From positions 3,844,001 to 3,908,000 of the forward strand of contig NZ_CP032482.1 of NCBI RefSeq assembly GCF_003600645.1: DNA of 64,000 nucleotides. The letters are read 5' to 3'. Shown in pieces: positions 21,652 to 29,624 of the stretch (the stretch's first letter is position 1; every line of letters begins with the position of its first letter). This stretch comes from Yersinia rochesterensis (GTDB taxonomy: Bacteria > Pseudomonadota > Gammaproteobacteria > Enterobacterales > Enterobacteriaceae). The position numbers and the translations under genes were made by a program. The notes under the pieces were generated by a model. It made no database searches and was not told the origin of the DNA. It worked only from the letters and a program-made list of their open reading frames with translations.

Positions 21652-21669
21652 GTTTTTATTTTGCGGTTC

Positions 21670-22020
21670 AGTTGATATTCGATTTGTGATCCGGTTCGGT
21701 TGTTAGAACTTCATTGCCTACTTAATCTCCGATGAACCAACCGCCAAAGGGGGCAGCGGCCCCCTTGTGGAATCCCGCGCTTTTGCACGTATCGCCTGCC
21801 CACTGCGTGGGTTCCCTCACTCATCGTTTCGGCTGACGGACCGCCGTGATTCGCCTCCTGCTCAAGCACGGCTCGCGCTGGCTCGATAAGGCCAGCGGCT
21901 GCCGGAGGAGACTGCGAAAGCAGTAATATTTCGCGCAAGCCGCAGGTGCAGGAGGGCCGGCCTGCCCTCCTGCTCGGTTGAGGCCGCTGAGGTAAGGTAA
22001 TAACTGAACGACTATCAACC
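21670..22020. repeat. G+C-rich hairpin element, copy A
   Basis: This non-coding element is homologous, in reverse orientation, to 32420-32974. It is bounded by imperfect inverted ends beginning GTTGATA and ending TATCAACC. Inside are three hairpins: AAGGGGGC/GCCCCCTT (21747-21766), CCCAC/GTGGG (21799-21811) and the perfect 10-bp GCAGGAGGGC/GCCCTCCTGC (21948-21973). Weak similarity to the other copy continues to about 22076, so the edges are uncertain. A 133-codon open frame crosses it on the minus strand but looks like a shadow of the repeat. Confidence 0.8.
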
Positions 22021-22162
22021 GAAAGATGATCCGCAGCGTCAACAACCAAACCAGTCACTGAACAAATCACATCTAAACAAACATTACCCAACTTAAGATA
22101 TTTGAATATCAAAATGTACTGGGTAATCGTTTGCTAATCATAAAAAATGCGGCTTTTCCCCC

Positions 22163-22203
22163 TTGCAGAGAAATCCCACGCGAGTATAATTCGCCACAAT
22201 TTG
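22163..22203 (+). promoter_or_regulatory. pyrBI promoter and start region
   Basis: TTGCAG (22163-22168) and a perfect TATAAT (22185-22190) lie 16 bp apart. Transcription likely begins in AATTTG (22198-22203), the same initial sequence as E. coli pyrBI. There, UTP-dependent slippage on the T-run gives a second layer of pyrimidine control. Confidence 0.75.
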
Positions 22204-22215
22204 CCGGGAGATATG

Positions 22216-22344
22216 ATGAAAAGCTGCTTGGATTTTGCTAAACATCGTCGTTTTGTTGAAAATGGCCCTATTGATGGCCGACAAAATAGACTGCCAGCAG
22301 GCAGCCAACTGCCGTTCTTTCTCCCGTTGCTAAACCGATCCTGA
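22216..22344 (+). CDS. pyrL: pyrBI operon leader peptide
   Basis: This 42-codon leader peptide couples translation to transcription for UTP-sensed attenuation. GGGAG lies 5 nt before the second of two adjacent ATGs; the first, at 22213, is an alternative. The pyrimidine-rich stretch encoding LPFFLPLL slows polymerase when UTP is low. The stop codon abuts the attenuator stem, so a ribosome following closely would disrupt the hairpin. This layout matches enterobacterial pyrL, although the peptide sequence itself is poorly conserved. Confidence 0.85.
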   Translation: MKSCLDFAKHRRFVENGPIDGRQNRLPAGSQLPFFLPLLNRS

Positions 22345-22372
22345 AAGGCCCCTCATTGAGGGGCTTTTTTTT
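22344..22372 (+). terminator. pyrBI attenuator
   Basis: The stem CCCCTC/GAGGGG, extended by AAAG/CTTT around a bulged G, is followed by eight Ts. It begins at the pyrL stop codon and is the attenuator upstream of pyrB. Confidence 0.92.
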
Positions 22373-22419
22373 GTCTGCCGATCGGCACCAAATTAAGCAT
22401 TATCACCAATTAAAATATA

Positions 22420-22559
22420 TACCCTAAATAATTCGAGTTGCAGGAAGGCGGCAACTGAGCAAATCCCCAAGAGTCTACTGATTTTAAGGTCAACGACCAG
22501 TAAGTAACTGGGATGAGCGAAAGCAGCCAACGCACATGCAGCTTGAAGCATGACGGGTC
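22420..22559. repeat. ERIC element in the pyrB leader
   Basis: A full ERIC of about 140 bp, starting TACCCTAAATAATTCGAG and ending GCAGCTTGAAGCATGACGGGT, in the plus orientation. It lies between the pyrL attenuator and the pyrB Shine-Dalgarno. The core has an extra segment of about 12 bp in the stem loop (around 22480-22495). Confidence 0.9.
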
Positions 22560-22574
22560 ACAGAGGAGAGCGAA

Positions 22575-23510
22575 ATGGTCAACCCATTGTATCACAAGCA
22601 TATAATCTCAATTAACGACTTATGTCGCGAGGAGCTGGAACTGGTATTACGCACTGCCGCCAGTCTAAAAAGCCATCCGCAACCTGAGTTGTTAAAACAC
22701 AAAGTGATCGCCAGTTGCTTTTTCGAAGCCTCAACCCGCACCCGTTTGTCATTTGAAACCTCTATTCACCGCCTTGGCGCATCCGTTGTCGGTTTTTCGG
22801 ATAGCAGCAACACTTCGCTGGGTAAGAAAGGCGAGACGCTGGCTGACACCATGTCAGTCATCAGCACCTATGTCGATGCCATTGTCATGCGCCATCCGCA
22901 AGAAGGGGCTGCGCGCCTTGCCGCCCAATTCTCTGGCCATGTGCCGGTGGTCAATGCCGGTGACGGAGCCAACCAGCACCCAACCCAAACACTGCTCGAT
23001 TTATTCACAATTCAGGAAACCCAAGGTCGGCTGGATAACATCAATATTGCCATGGTCGGCGACCTAAAATATGGCCGTACCGTGCACTCGCTGACGCAAG
23101 CGCTGGCTAAATTCGATGGCAATCGCTTCTTCTTTATCGCCCCGGATGCACTGGCAATGCCAGCTTATCTTCTTGAAATGTTGGAAGAAAAAGGTATTGA
23201 ATATAGCTTGCACGAAAGCATTGAAGAAGTGGTGCCAGAGCTGGATATTCTCTATATGACCCGCGTACAAAAAGAGCGCCTTGACCCGTCAGAATACGCC
23301 AACGTCAAAGCACAGTTTGTCCTACGTGCGGCTGATTTGAATGGTGCGCGAGATAATCTCAAAGTGCTACACCCGCTGCCACGTATTGATGAAATTACCA
23401 CCGATGTTGATAAAACCCCTTACGCCTACTATTTCCAACAAGCAGGTAACGGGATTTTTGCACGTCAGGCGCTGTTGGCGCTGGTACTCAACGCAGATTT
23501 GGCTCTTTAA
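22575..23510 (+). CDS. pyrB: Aspartate carbamoyltransferase, catalytic chain
   Basis: PyrB joins carbamoyl phosphate and aspartate, the committed step of pyrimidine synthesis, and acts as trimers in the 2(c3)3(r2) holoenzyme with PyrI. The phosphate-binding STRTRLSFE motif (residues 53-61) and HPTQTLLD are intact, as is the late HPLPR segment. At 311 residues it matches the E. coli chain. The Shine-Dalgarno GAGGAGAG follows directly after the ERIC. pyrI follows 12 bp later. Control is by attenuation at the upstream pyrL hairpin. Confidence 0.98.
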   Translation: MVNPLYHKHIISINDLCREELELVLRTAASLKSHPQPELLKHKVIASCFFEASTRTRLSFETSIHRLGASVVGFSDSSNTSLGKKGETLADTMSVISTYVDAIVMRHPQEGAARLAAQFSGHVPVVNAGDGANQHPTQTLLDLFTIQETQGRLDNINIAMVGDLKYGRTVHSLTQALAKFDGNRFFFIAPDALAMPAYLLEMLEEKGIEYSLHESIEEVVPELDILYMTRVQKERLDPSEYANVKAQFVLRAADLNGARDNLKVLHPLPRIDEITTDVDKTPYAYYFQQAGNGIFARQALLALVLNADLAL

Positions 23511-23522
23511 GGGGGATTGAAC

Positions 23523-23987
23523 ATGACTCAGGATTACAAACTACAGGTTGAGGCAATTAAATGCGGCACCGTGATTGACCATATTCCGGCGCAAATCGGG
23601 TTTAAATTGCTGTCGCTGTTCAAACTGACTGCGACTGACCAGCGCATTACCATCGGGTTGAACTTACCTTCTAAGCGTTCAGGTCGTAAGGATTTGATTA
23701 AAATAGAAAATACCTTCCTGACAGAGCAACAAGCCAACCAATTAGCGATGTATGCGCCGGATGCTACCGTCAACCGCATTGATAATTATGAAGTGGTCAA
23801 AAAGCTGACGCTTAGTCTACCGGAGCATATCGACGGTGTACTCACCTGCCCTAATAGCAACTGTATCAGCCACAATGAGCCAGTCGACTCCAGCTTTAAA
23901 GTGAAAGCCAAGCAGGGTGAAATTCACCTTAAATGCAAATATTGCGAGAAAGAGTTTGATCACCAAGTGGTATTACAAGCAGATTAG
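23523..23987 (+). CDS. pyrI: Aspartate carbamoyltransferase, regulatory chain
   Basis: PyrI binds ATP, CTP and UTP and gives the holoenzyme its feedback inhibition. The nucleotide-binding N-terminal domain includes [15 protein letters not shown]. The C-terminal zinc domain has four cysteines in CPNSNC and CKYC, which contact PyrB. ATG 23523 (MTQDYKLQ) has GGGGG upstream; the frame begins two codons earlier with TTG. The protein is 154 residues. It is co-transcribed with pyrB. Confidence 0.98.
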   Translation: MTQDYKLQVEAIKCGTVIDHIPAQIGFKLLSLFKLTATDQRITIGLNLPSKRSGRKDLIKIENTFLTEQQANQLAMYAPDATVNRIDNYEVVKKLTLSLPEHIDGVLTCPNSNCISHNEPVDSSFKVKAKQGEIHLKCKYCEKEFDHQVVLQAD

Positions 23988-23998
23988 CCGCAAGCGGG

Positions 23999-24026
23999 TT
24001 GCTGTAATTCGCCCCATCTTTATAAT
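23999..24026 (+). promoter_or_regulatory. Possible ridA promoter
   Basis: TTGCTG (23999-24004) and TATAAT (24021-24026) are 16 bp apart, about 45 bp upstream of the ridA start codon. The TATAAT lies in the loop of a CCCCATC/GATGGGG hairpin (24012-24033) that may also slow pyrBI transcription. Confidence 0.45.
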
Positions 24027-24069
24027 GATGGGGATAATTAATTATGATATTTGATAACCAGGAGTCACC

Positions 24070-24456
24070 ATGTCACGCATTATCAGCACTGAACTCGCCC
24101 CTGCCGCCATTGGCCCTTATGTTCAAGGTGTCGATCTGGGCAGCATGATCATCACTTCCGGCCAGATCCCAGTTGATCCGAAAACCGGTCTGGTAGCCGA
24201 TGACGTTTCAGCTCAAGCGCGTCAATCACTGGAAAATGTGAAAGCCATTGTTGAAGCTGCTGGCCTAAAAGTCGCCGATATCGTGAAAACCACGGTATTC
24301 GTTAAAGATTTGAATGATTTCAGCACAGTTAACGCCACTTACGAAGCTTTCTTCGCCGAGCACAATGCGCCATTCCCTGCGCGCTCATGTGTCGAAGTGG
24401 CCCGTCTGCCGAAAGATGTGAAAATCGAAATCGAAGCTATCGCGGTACGTCGTTAA
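24070..24456 (+). CDS. ridA: Reactive intermediate deaminase RidA
   Basis: RidA hydrolyses reactive enamine and imine intermediates, such as 2-aminoacrylate from PLP-dependent dehydratases, protecting cellular enzymes. The 128-residue YjgF/YER057c/UK114 fold is clear: IGPYVQGV, SGQIPVDPKTG, and the substrate-binding arginine in PARSCVEVARLP. A CAGGAG precedes the ATG. It sits next to pyrBI, as in many enterobacteria. Confidence 0.97.
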   Translation: MSRIISTELAPAAIGPYVQGVDLGSMIITSGQIPVDPKTGLVADDVSAQARQSLENVKAIVEAAGLKVADIVKTTVFVKDLNDFSTVNATYEAFFAEHNAPFPARSCVEVARLPKDVKIEIEAIAVRR

Positions 24457-24477
24457 TTCTGATGTCATTGCGTCACA

Positions 24478-24498
24478 GCGGGTGAATACCCGCCGTTT
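24478..24498 (+). terminator. Possible ridA terminator
   Basis: The stem GCGGGT/ACCCGC with a 4-base loop is followed by CGTTT, 22 nt after the ridA stop. The T-run is short. Confidence 0.5.
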
Positions 24499-24523
24499 GC
24501 ATGGGTATATACCTACCATTTAC

Positions 24524-24620
24524 ATGGGTATATACCCTAAATAATTTGAGTTTCCGCCAATCAATGACCCGGGGGAGCGAAGGCAGCCAACACATATGCA
24601 GCTTGAAGTATGACGGGTAT
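24524..24620. repeat. Shortened ERIC with duplicated end
   Basis: The ERIC ends (TATACCCTAAATAATTTGAG and GCAGCTTGAAGTATGACGGGTAT) enclose only a reduced core; the body is about 90 bp. ATGGGTATATACC occurs twice, at 24501-24513 and at 24524-24536, where it runs into the element. The last base of the repeat is part of the treC stop codon on the minus strand. Confidence 0.85.
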
Positions 24621-26284
24621 CAATCTTCTCTAACCCAATAAATCCCTTCATAGGCCCGCAATTCCATCTCCTGCGGCTGAAAAGCGCTTTCGCCATAGCT
24701 GCTCATCAACAATTGCCAGTTACCATCCAGCTCGATGCCCTCCGGCTGCCATTGCCGTGATTCACTACTCAGATTCGCGACCACCAGCAATTTCTTACCT
24801 CGCCAATTCCGTAAATAACACCATAAATCAGGGTGTTGTGGGGAAAGATCCTGATAATCACCAAAAGTGAACACATCGTGCTGCTTGCGCAGAGCTATTA
24901 GATATTGATAGGCATAAAATACCGAATCGGCATCTGCCAACGCAGTTTCGACGTTAATATTGGTGTAATTACTGCAAGGCTCGATCCACGGCGTCCCTTG
25001 GCTGAATCCGGCATTAGGGCGACTATCCCATTGCATGGGAGTGCGGCCATTATCGCGGGATTTGGTCGCCAAGATTGCCAATAATTCGTCAGGCTCACGG
25101 CCTTTGGCACTTAATTCAGCAAACATATTCAGGCTTTCAACATCACGATATTGATCAATCGAGCTGAAGTTTGGATTGGTCATCCCAATCTCTTCGCCTT
25201 GATAAATATAGGGCGTGCCCTGCATACCGTGCAGCACCATCGCCAGCATCTTGGCGGCAGGCAAACGCAGCGCACCCTCATCACCAAAACGCGACACAAT
25301 GCGCGGTTGGTCGTGATTACACCAGAACAGCGCATTCCACGCGCGGTTATGCATCCCTTGCTGCCACTGGTTAAAAATCTGTTTAAGTTCGACACGATCC
25401 GGCGACATCAGCGACCATTTCTCACCCTTGAGATAATCCACTTTCAAATGATGGAAATTAAAGGTCATCGACAATTCGTCACCGCCCAATGCGGCATAGC
25501 GCTGGCAATGCTCAAGGCGGGTGGAAGACATCTCCCCTACTGTCATCAGGTCACGTGGCTGAAACACATCGCGGCTCATTTCTTGTAAAAATTCGTGGAT
25601 ACGCGGGCCATCAGTATAGAAACGGCGGCCATCGCCTTCAAAGTCATCGGGGAAGTCTTGCTGTTTGGATACCAAATTAATCACATCCAGACGCAAACCA
25701 TCTACGCCAATATCAGCCCAAAACTCACACACTTTTTTCAGTTCGTCGCGGACTGGTTGGTGTTCCCAGTTGAGATCAGCCTGTTCGGTGGCAAATAAAT
25801 GCAGATAATACTGACCACTGGCCGCGTGCCATTGCCAGGCATTACCGCCAAATTTAGAGCGCCAGTTATTGGGCAAATTGTCGCCCTCTCCATCGCGCCA
25901 AATATAAAACTGGCGGTAAGGGCTGTTGCGGTCTTGCGATGCTTTAAACCAAGCATGTTCAGTGGACGTATGGTTGAATACCATGTCCATCACGATACGA
26001 ATGCCCCGTTGATGGGCTTGTTCCACCAGCGTTTTGAAGTCATCCAAGGTGCCGTAAGCCGGATCAATGGCGCAATAATCCGCAACGTCATAGCCATTAT
26101 CCACTTGTGGCGAGACATAAACTGGCGTCAGCCAGATGGCATCAATCCCCAGCTTTTGCAGATAATCCAGCCGTTGCGTCACCCCTGCCAAGTCGCCGTA
26201 GCCATTACCGGTACTGTCCTGAAAACTCTTCGGGTAAATCTGATAAATGACGCCGTTTTGCCACCAAGGGATAGGATTATTCAT
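24620..26284 (-). CDS. treC: Trehalose-6-phosphate hydrolase TreC
   Basis: TreC splits trehalose 6-phosphate, delivered by TreB, into glucose and glucose 6-phosphate in the cytoplasm. It is a GH13 alpha-amylase-family enzyme of 554 residues. The nucleophile Asp200 is in GLRLDVIN, the acid/base Glu251 in VGEMSST, and His323-Asp324 in NHDQPR; the calcium-site type DGYGDL loop is near residue 27. It lies 115 bp after treB in the treB-treC operon under TreR. A double hairpin in the gap may adjust its level relative to treB. Confidence 0.97.
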   Translation of the reverse strand: MNNPIPWWQNGVIYQIYPKSFQDSTGNGYGDLAGVTQRLDYLQKLGIDAIWLTPVYVSPQVDNGYDVADYCAIDPAYGTLDDFKTLVEQAHQRGIRIVMDMVFNHTSTEHAWFKASQDRNSPYRQFYIWRDGEGDNLPNNWRSKFGGNAWQWHAASGQYYLHLFATEQADLNWEHQPVRDELKKVCEFWADIGVDGLRLDVINLVSKQQDFPDDFEGDGRRFYTDGPRIHEFLQEMSRDVFQPRDLMTVGEMSSTRLEHCQRYAALGGDELSMTFNFHHLKVDYLKGEKWSLMSPDRVELKQIFNQWQQGMHNRAWNALFWCNHDQPRIVSRFGDEGALRLPAAKMLAMVLHGMQGTPYIYQGEEIGMTNPNFSSIDQYRDVESLNMFAELSAKGREPDELLAILATKSRDNGRTPMQWDSRPNAGFSQGTPWIEPCSNYTNINVETALADADSVFYAYQYLIALRKQHDVFTFGDYQDLSPQHPDLWCYLRNWRGKKLLVVANLSSESRQWQPEGIELDGNWQLLMSSYGESAFQPQEMELRAYEGIYWVRED

Positions 26285-26351
26285 AACAGACTCTTATTTG
26301 TAGAAAAAACCGAAAAAATTGAGAAATTAAGTTCACTAGGAAATAGCTTCA

Positions 26352-26397
26352 CCTGAATATAATTCCGCCAGAGAATAATCCCTGGCGGAGGTTCAGG
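26352..26397 (-). other. Intercistronic stem-loop treB/treC
   Basis: Two nested stems, CCTGAA/TTCAGG outside and CCGCCAG/CTGGCGG inside, begin 3 nt after the treB stop. No T-run follows, so mRNA stabilisation or partial termination is more likely than full termination. Confidence 0.7.
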
Positions 26398-26399
26398 AT

Positions 26400-27815
26400 T
26401 CAGACCGGCAATTCGCCGCGACTGTCTTTGCGTTTATAAACCAAAATGGTCAGAATCAACGGCACCACAACCGCCACTAACATTGCCAAACTATAAATCG
26501 CCCAGAACTGTGGTTTGATGGACAAAATACCCGGCAACCCACCGACGCCAATACCATTGGCCGTCACCCCGGTTAGCCCACAAATCAGGCCCGCCAGTCC
26601 AGAACCAATCATGGCGCACAGCATCGGGAAACGGTATTTCAAATTAATACCGTACATGGCGGGTTCAGTCACACCGAGATAGGCGGAAATCGCCGCTGGG
26701 ACAGAAATTTCGCGCTCATTGATCTTACGACTGATGATGATAATGCCCAATACCGCAGAAGCCTGCGCAATATTAGACAAGGCAATCAATGGCCAAACGG
26801 GTGTGCCACCCATACTCTGAATCATCTGCATATCAATGGCTAACGTGGTCTGATGTATACCGGTAATCACCAGTGGCGCATACAGGAAACCAAACAGTGC
26901 GGCACCAATAGGAGCAAAACTGCCGGTCATCACCATTTTCACAATCCATGCCACACCATCACCAATCATGCGGCCAAATGGCCCAATCAAAGTATGAGCA
27001 AGGAACACGGCCAGCAACAAGGACACTACCGGCACGATAACTAAGTAGAGATAAGCGGGAATAATTTTTTTCAGATTGGTTTCAATCCAGCCCAGAGCTA
27101 AACCAGCCAGAATAGAGGGGATAACCTGCGCTTGATAGCCCACTTTTTGGATGGTGAACCAGCCGAAGTCCCAAACTTCAGGAATTTGTTGCCCTAGTTG
27201 ATAGGAATTCATTAACTGCGGAGAAACCAACGTAATCCCCAGTACAATCCCCAAGACTGGTGTACCGCCCATTTTCTTCACAGTTGACCAACAGATAGCC
27301 ACTGGCAGGTAGAAGAAGATGGCTTCGCCCAGCAACCAAAGGAAGTCGTAAATGGTTTGCCACGCTGGGTACATCTGCGCCAGCGTTTTGCCCTCGGACA
27401 TCGGGATGTCGCCGATCACATTACGGAAACCGAGGATCAAGCCGCCGCTGATCAATGCAGGTAACAGGGGGAAGAAAATCTCGGCAAAGTGAGAAATACC
27501 GCGCTCAAACCAGGTCATATTCTGCCGCGCAGCCAGCTTGGTTTGTTCTTTATCTACTTCATTCTGGCCAATTTTAGCAATCAGCGCTTGGTAGTAATCA
27601 TCGACTTCCGGCCCGATAACCACTTGAAATTGCCCGGCATTGGTAAAGCAGCCTTTGACCATAGACAGTTTTTCTATTTCTTTCGGAAAGGCTTTCGCAG
27701 GATCATTTAGCACAAAACGTAACCGGGTAATGCAATGGCTGACGGTGGCAATATTTTCTCTGCCTCCCACCAGTACGATCAATTGATCGATGTCTTGTTG
27801 TTTTACTTTGCTCAT
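26400..27815 (-). CDS. treB: Trehalose PTS EIIBC component TreB
   Basis: TreB imports trehalose and phosphorylates it to trehalose 6-phosphate. The EIIB domain is N-terminal, with the phosphorylated Cys28 in SHCITRLRF. A ten-helix glucose/beta-glucoside-superfamily EIIC domain follows, ending near RKDSRGELPV. It has no EIIA domain, so the shared glucose EIIA (Crr) must supply phosphate. The frame extends 28 codons upstream, but ATG 27815 (MSKVKQQD) has GAAAGG at good spacing. A TreR-type operator lies 180 bp upstream. Confidence 0.97.
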   Translation of the reverse strand: MSKVKQQDIDQLIVLVGGRENIATVSHCITRLRFVLNDPAKAFPKEIEKLSMVKGCFTNAGQFQVVIGPEVDDYYQALIAKIGQNEVDKEQTKLAARQNMTWFERGISHFAEIFFPLLPALISGGLILGFRNVIGDIPMSEGKTLAQMYPAWQTIYDFLWLLGEAIFFYLPVAICWSTVKKMGGTPVLGIVLGITLVSPQLMNSYQLGQQIPEVWDFGWFTIQKVGYQAQVIPSILAGLALGWIETNLKKIIPAYLYLVIVPVVSLLLAVFLAHTLIGPFGRMIGDGVAWIVKMVMTGSFAPIGAALFGFLYAPLVITGIHQTTLAIDMQMIQSMGGTPVWPLIALSNIAQASAVLGIIIISRKINEREISVPAAISAYLGVTEPAMYGINLKYRFPMLCAMIGSGLAGLICGLTGVTANGIGVGGLPGILSIKPQFWAIYSLAMLVAVVVPLILTILVYKRKDSRGELPV

Positions 27816-27994
27816 TTCAACATACCTTTCGTAAAGGTGAGATAGCGTATTGAATTGTAAGTTTTTTTTAAAAAAATCTGTCCATTCTGTCTTGAACAAA
27901 AAAACAAATTAAAAATAAACGTCGGTCACAAAAATAATAGGCTGATTATATATTCAGCTAATTAAAGATTAGCTAGGTATTTATTTTTATGAAA

Positions 27995-28008
27995 TGGGAA
28001 CGTTCCCA
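27995..28008. promoter_or_regulatory. TreR operator
   Basis: A perfect 14-bp palindrome, TGGGAACGTTCCCA, sits between treR and treB. It matches the LacI-family palindrome recognised by E. coli TreR upstream of treB. No second copy was seen nearby. A degenerate CRP-like TGTGA-N6-GTCAA is at 28044-28059. Confidence 0.85.
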
Positions 28009-28128
28009 ACTTGGGTTCAAGATCACAATTTGATAATTTTTTGTGTGATTTTTCGTCAAGAATCTACCCGCGCCAGAAATGCCCCTCAAGATTAAATGGC
28101 AGAGAGCATCACGATGGGAAAAGAAGTA

Positions 28129-29076
28129 TCAAGCTAATTGACCGGGAATGATAATTTGTTGAATGGGTTGATTATTATTAAGTTGATCAAGCAGTTGCGA
28201 TGCCGCTTTCACACCGGCGCTACCGTAACCCAGCTCAACTGACAGGCTATTAGGAAACAAAAAGCTCAACAGCGGGGTATTCCCGATGCCACAAACCTGG
28301 ATATTTTGCTGCCCTTGCTGCTGCAAATACTTACTAACCCCCATGGCTATGGTATCAGAGGCACAAACTAGCGCGGAGGTATCCGGTTTTATGACTTGAG
28401 GCGCGAGCAGAAAGCCACTCTGATAGCTCAATTCACCCAACGCGACAATCGGGGTCAGGCCATATTGCTGGCAGTAATCGAGATAGGATTGGTGACGGCG
28501 CATACCGGTAGTGGCATCCGAGGGCTGCACCCCGATATAACTGATATGGCGATGTCCGGCCTGACGTAGTTTATCCATCAAGAGACGCACCGCACCTTCG
28601 TCGTCATAACAAACCGAAGAAAAACCGGCATATTCTCGCGCCAATACCACCATTTTTTCCTGCCATGGCGCGAGCATTTCTGCGGTTAAGCCGGTGAAAC
28701 CAAAAAGAATGACACCATCGACATAGCGCTGTTGTAAAACATGCAAATGCTCGCTGACCAAATTGGGGTCAAACTGGCTTTCCATCAAGATAGGGTCGTA
28801 ACCTTGCTGGTAGAACAGCGGCAGCATGGTGCGCACCGCCTGATTCTCAGACGGGGAATCCAGACGCGAGACAATAATCCCCACCACTTTATCACTCTGA
28901 CCCCGCATCGCGCGGGCCGATTTCGATGGGGTAAATCCCTGCTGACGAATAACCGCCTCGACCCGCTCGCGAGTCTGTGGGCTGACACTGCTTTCATTAT
29001 TCAAGACCCGCGAAACCGTGGATTTTCCAACTCCACTCATGCGGGCAATGTCCTTAATGGTCAAACGGTTTTGCAT
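28129..29076 (-). CDS. treR: Trehalose operon repressor TreR
   Basis: TreR is a LacI-family repressor that responds to trehalose 6-phosphate and controls treB-treC. The N-terminal helix-turn-helix and hinge (LTIKDIARMSGVGKSTVSRV) occupy residues 5-55, followed by a periplasmic-binding-protein-like effector domain. The 315-residue length is that of E. coli TreR. It lies upstream of treB on the same strand with the operator in between, so it may be transcribed separately. Confidence 0.96.
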   Translation of the reverse strand: MQNRLTIKDIARMSGVGKSTVSRVLNNESSVSPQTRERVEAVIRQQGFTPSKSARAMRGQSDKVVGIIVSRLDSPSENQAVRTMLPLFYQQGYDPILMESQFDPNLVSEHLHVLQQRYVDGVILFGFTGLTAEMLAPWQEKMVVLAREYAGFSSVCYDDEGAVRLLMDKLRQAGHRHISYIGVQPSDATTGMRRHQSYLDYCQQYGLTPIVALGELSYQSGFLLAPQVIKPDTSALVCASDTIAMGVSKYLQQQGQQNIQVCGIGNTPLLSFLFPNSLSVELGYGSAGVKAASQLLDQLNNNQPIQQIIIPGQLA

Positions 29077-29105
29077 GGTTTACCTAATGTTTAGGTTTGA
29101 ATACA

Positions 29106-29261
29106 TATAATAAACTTATTACTGATAGCTGCCGTATTATTTATATTTAGCAGAACAGTGGGAAGCATACCATGCACAGAATCAGACTCAGCGCATGATA
29201 TCTCCATGACTGGCAACATATTATTACCTTAACGGATGAAATTTCCGTCAGGGTAATTTTT
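29106..29261 (+). ncRNA. Candidate small RNA between treR and mgtA
   Basis: A perfect TATAAT (29106-29111, weak minus 35) is followed about 110 nt later by an intrinsic terminator at 29223-29261: a 14-bp stem with one mismatch, then five Ts. No gene on the plus strand lies upstream that would need this terminator. The transcript is inferred, about 140 nt, and no open frame of note is seen. Confidence 0.3.
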
Positions 29262-29268
29262 GTCGTGG

Positions 29269-29300
29269 CAACATTTTGCCATACCAACATTTTTCCATAC
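29269..29300. repeat. Two tandem 16-bp repeats upstream of mgtA
   Basis: CAACATTTTGCCATAC is followed directly by CAACATTTTTCCATAC, differing at one base, and then by CAACA. They lie 15 bp upstream of the PhoP-box candidate. Confidence 0.85.
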
Positions 29301-29315
29301 CAACAAGAGTCATTC

Positions 29316-29332
29316 TGTTTACTGCTTGTATA
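29316..29332 (+). promoter_or_regulatory. PhoP box of mgtA (candidate)
   Basis: TGTTTA and TGTATA are separated by 5 bp, the direct-repeat spacing of PhoP sites, with one mismatch to the (T/G)GTTTA consensus. A possible extended minus 10 (TGCTAAAAC, 29343-29351) lies 13 bp beyond. mgtA is a classical PhoP target under low magnesium. Confidence 0.55.
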
Positions 29333-29393
29333 GCTGTTTGAGTGCTAAAACTTAAGCAAAACGATTCTTCACTCGCCGGAGGTTAATTACCCA

Positions 29394-29438
29394 GTGGACC
29401 CTGCTCCCTCGATCTGCACCCTTTGGGTGTACCGATAA
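29394..29438 (+). CDS. mgtL: Candidate mgtA leader peptide MgtL
   Basis: A 14-codon frame starts with GTG and ends TAA, encoding MDPAPSICTLWVYR. GGAGG lies 11 nt upstream, a longer spacing than ideal. The MDP-P beginning resembles E. coli and Salmonella MgtL, whose acidic and proline-rich first codons destabilise ribosomes when magnesium is low and so permit mgtA transcription. The peptide is short and the assignment rests on position and these first residues only. Confidence 0.5.
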   Translation: MDPAPSICTLWVYR

Positions 29439-29624
29439 GGTCATCCTCCGTCTGACGTGGTTGCCTTATTGGATAATAACAATCCGATAGGCAGTCACTG
29501 CGCATCTCCCCCCTGCGTTGGTTTCTGCTGATGATATTTTGCCCTTTCTACGGCAGATTTGCCGTGGGTACAGCCTGAAGTTCATTCAATAAAAACTTCA
29601 GGGCGTGACAGTAAGGTTTGAACC
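29439..29624 (+). promoter_or_regulatory. Long mgtA 5' leader
   Basis: After the candidate leader peptide, about 185 nt precede mgtA. They include CTACGGCAGATTTGCCGTGG (29549-29568), which can fold into a CGGCAGA/TTTGCCG-type hairpin, and AAGTT and AACTT segments around 29578-29598. A magnesium-responsive leader is expected for mgtA. I cannot define its fold by eye. Confidence 0.4.

Noticed and set aside
21711-22112. 133-codon minus-strand open frame after npr
   Set aside because: It lies over the G+C-rich repeat and its composition (Arg, Pro, Ser, Gly) reflects hairpins. The homologous part of copy B does not keep the same frame.
28044-28059. CRP-like site near treB (TGTGA, then GTCAA)
   Set aside because: Only the left half matches the consensus, so it is mentioned with the operator but not called as a separate site.
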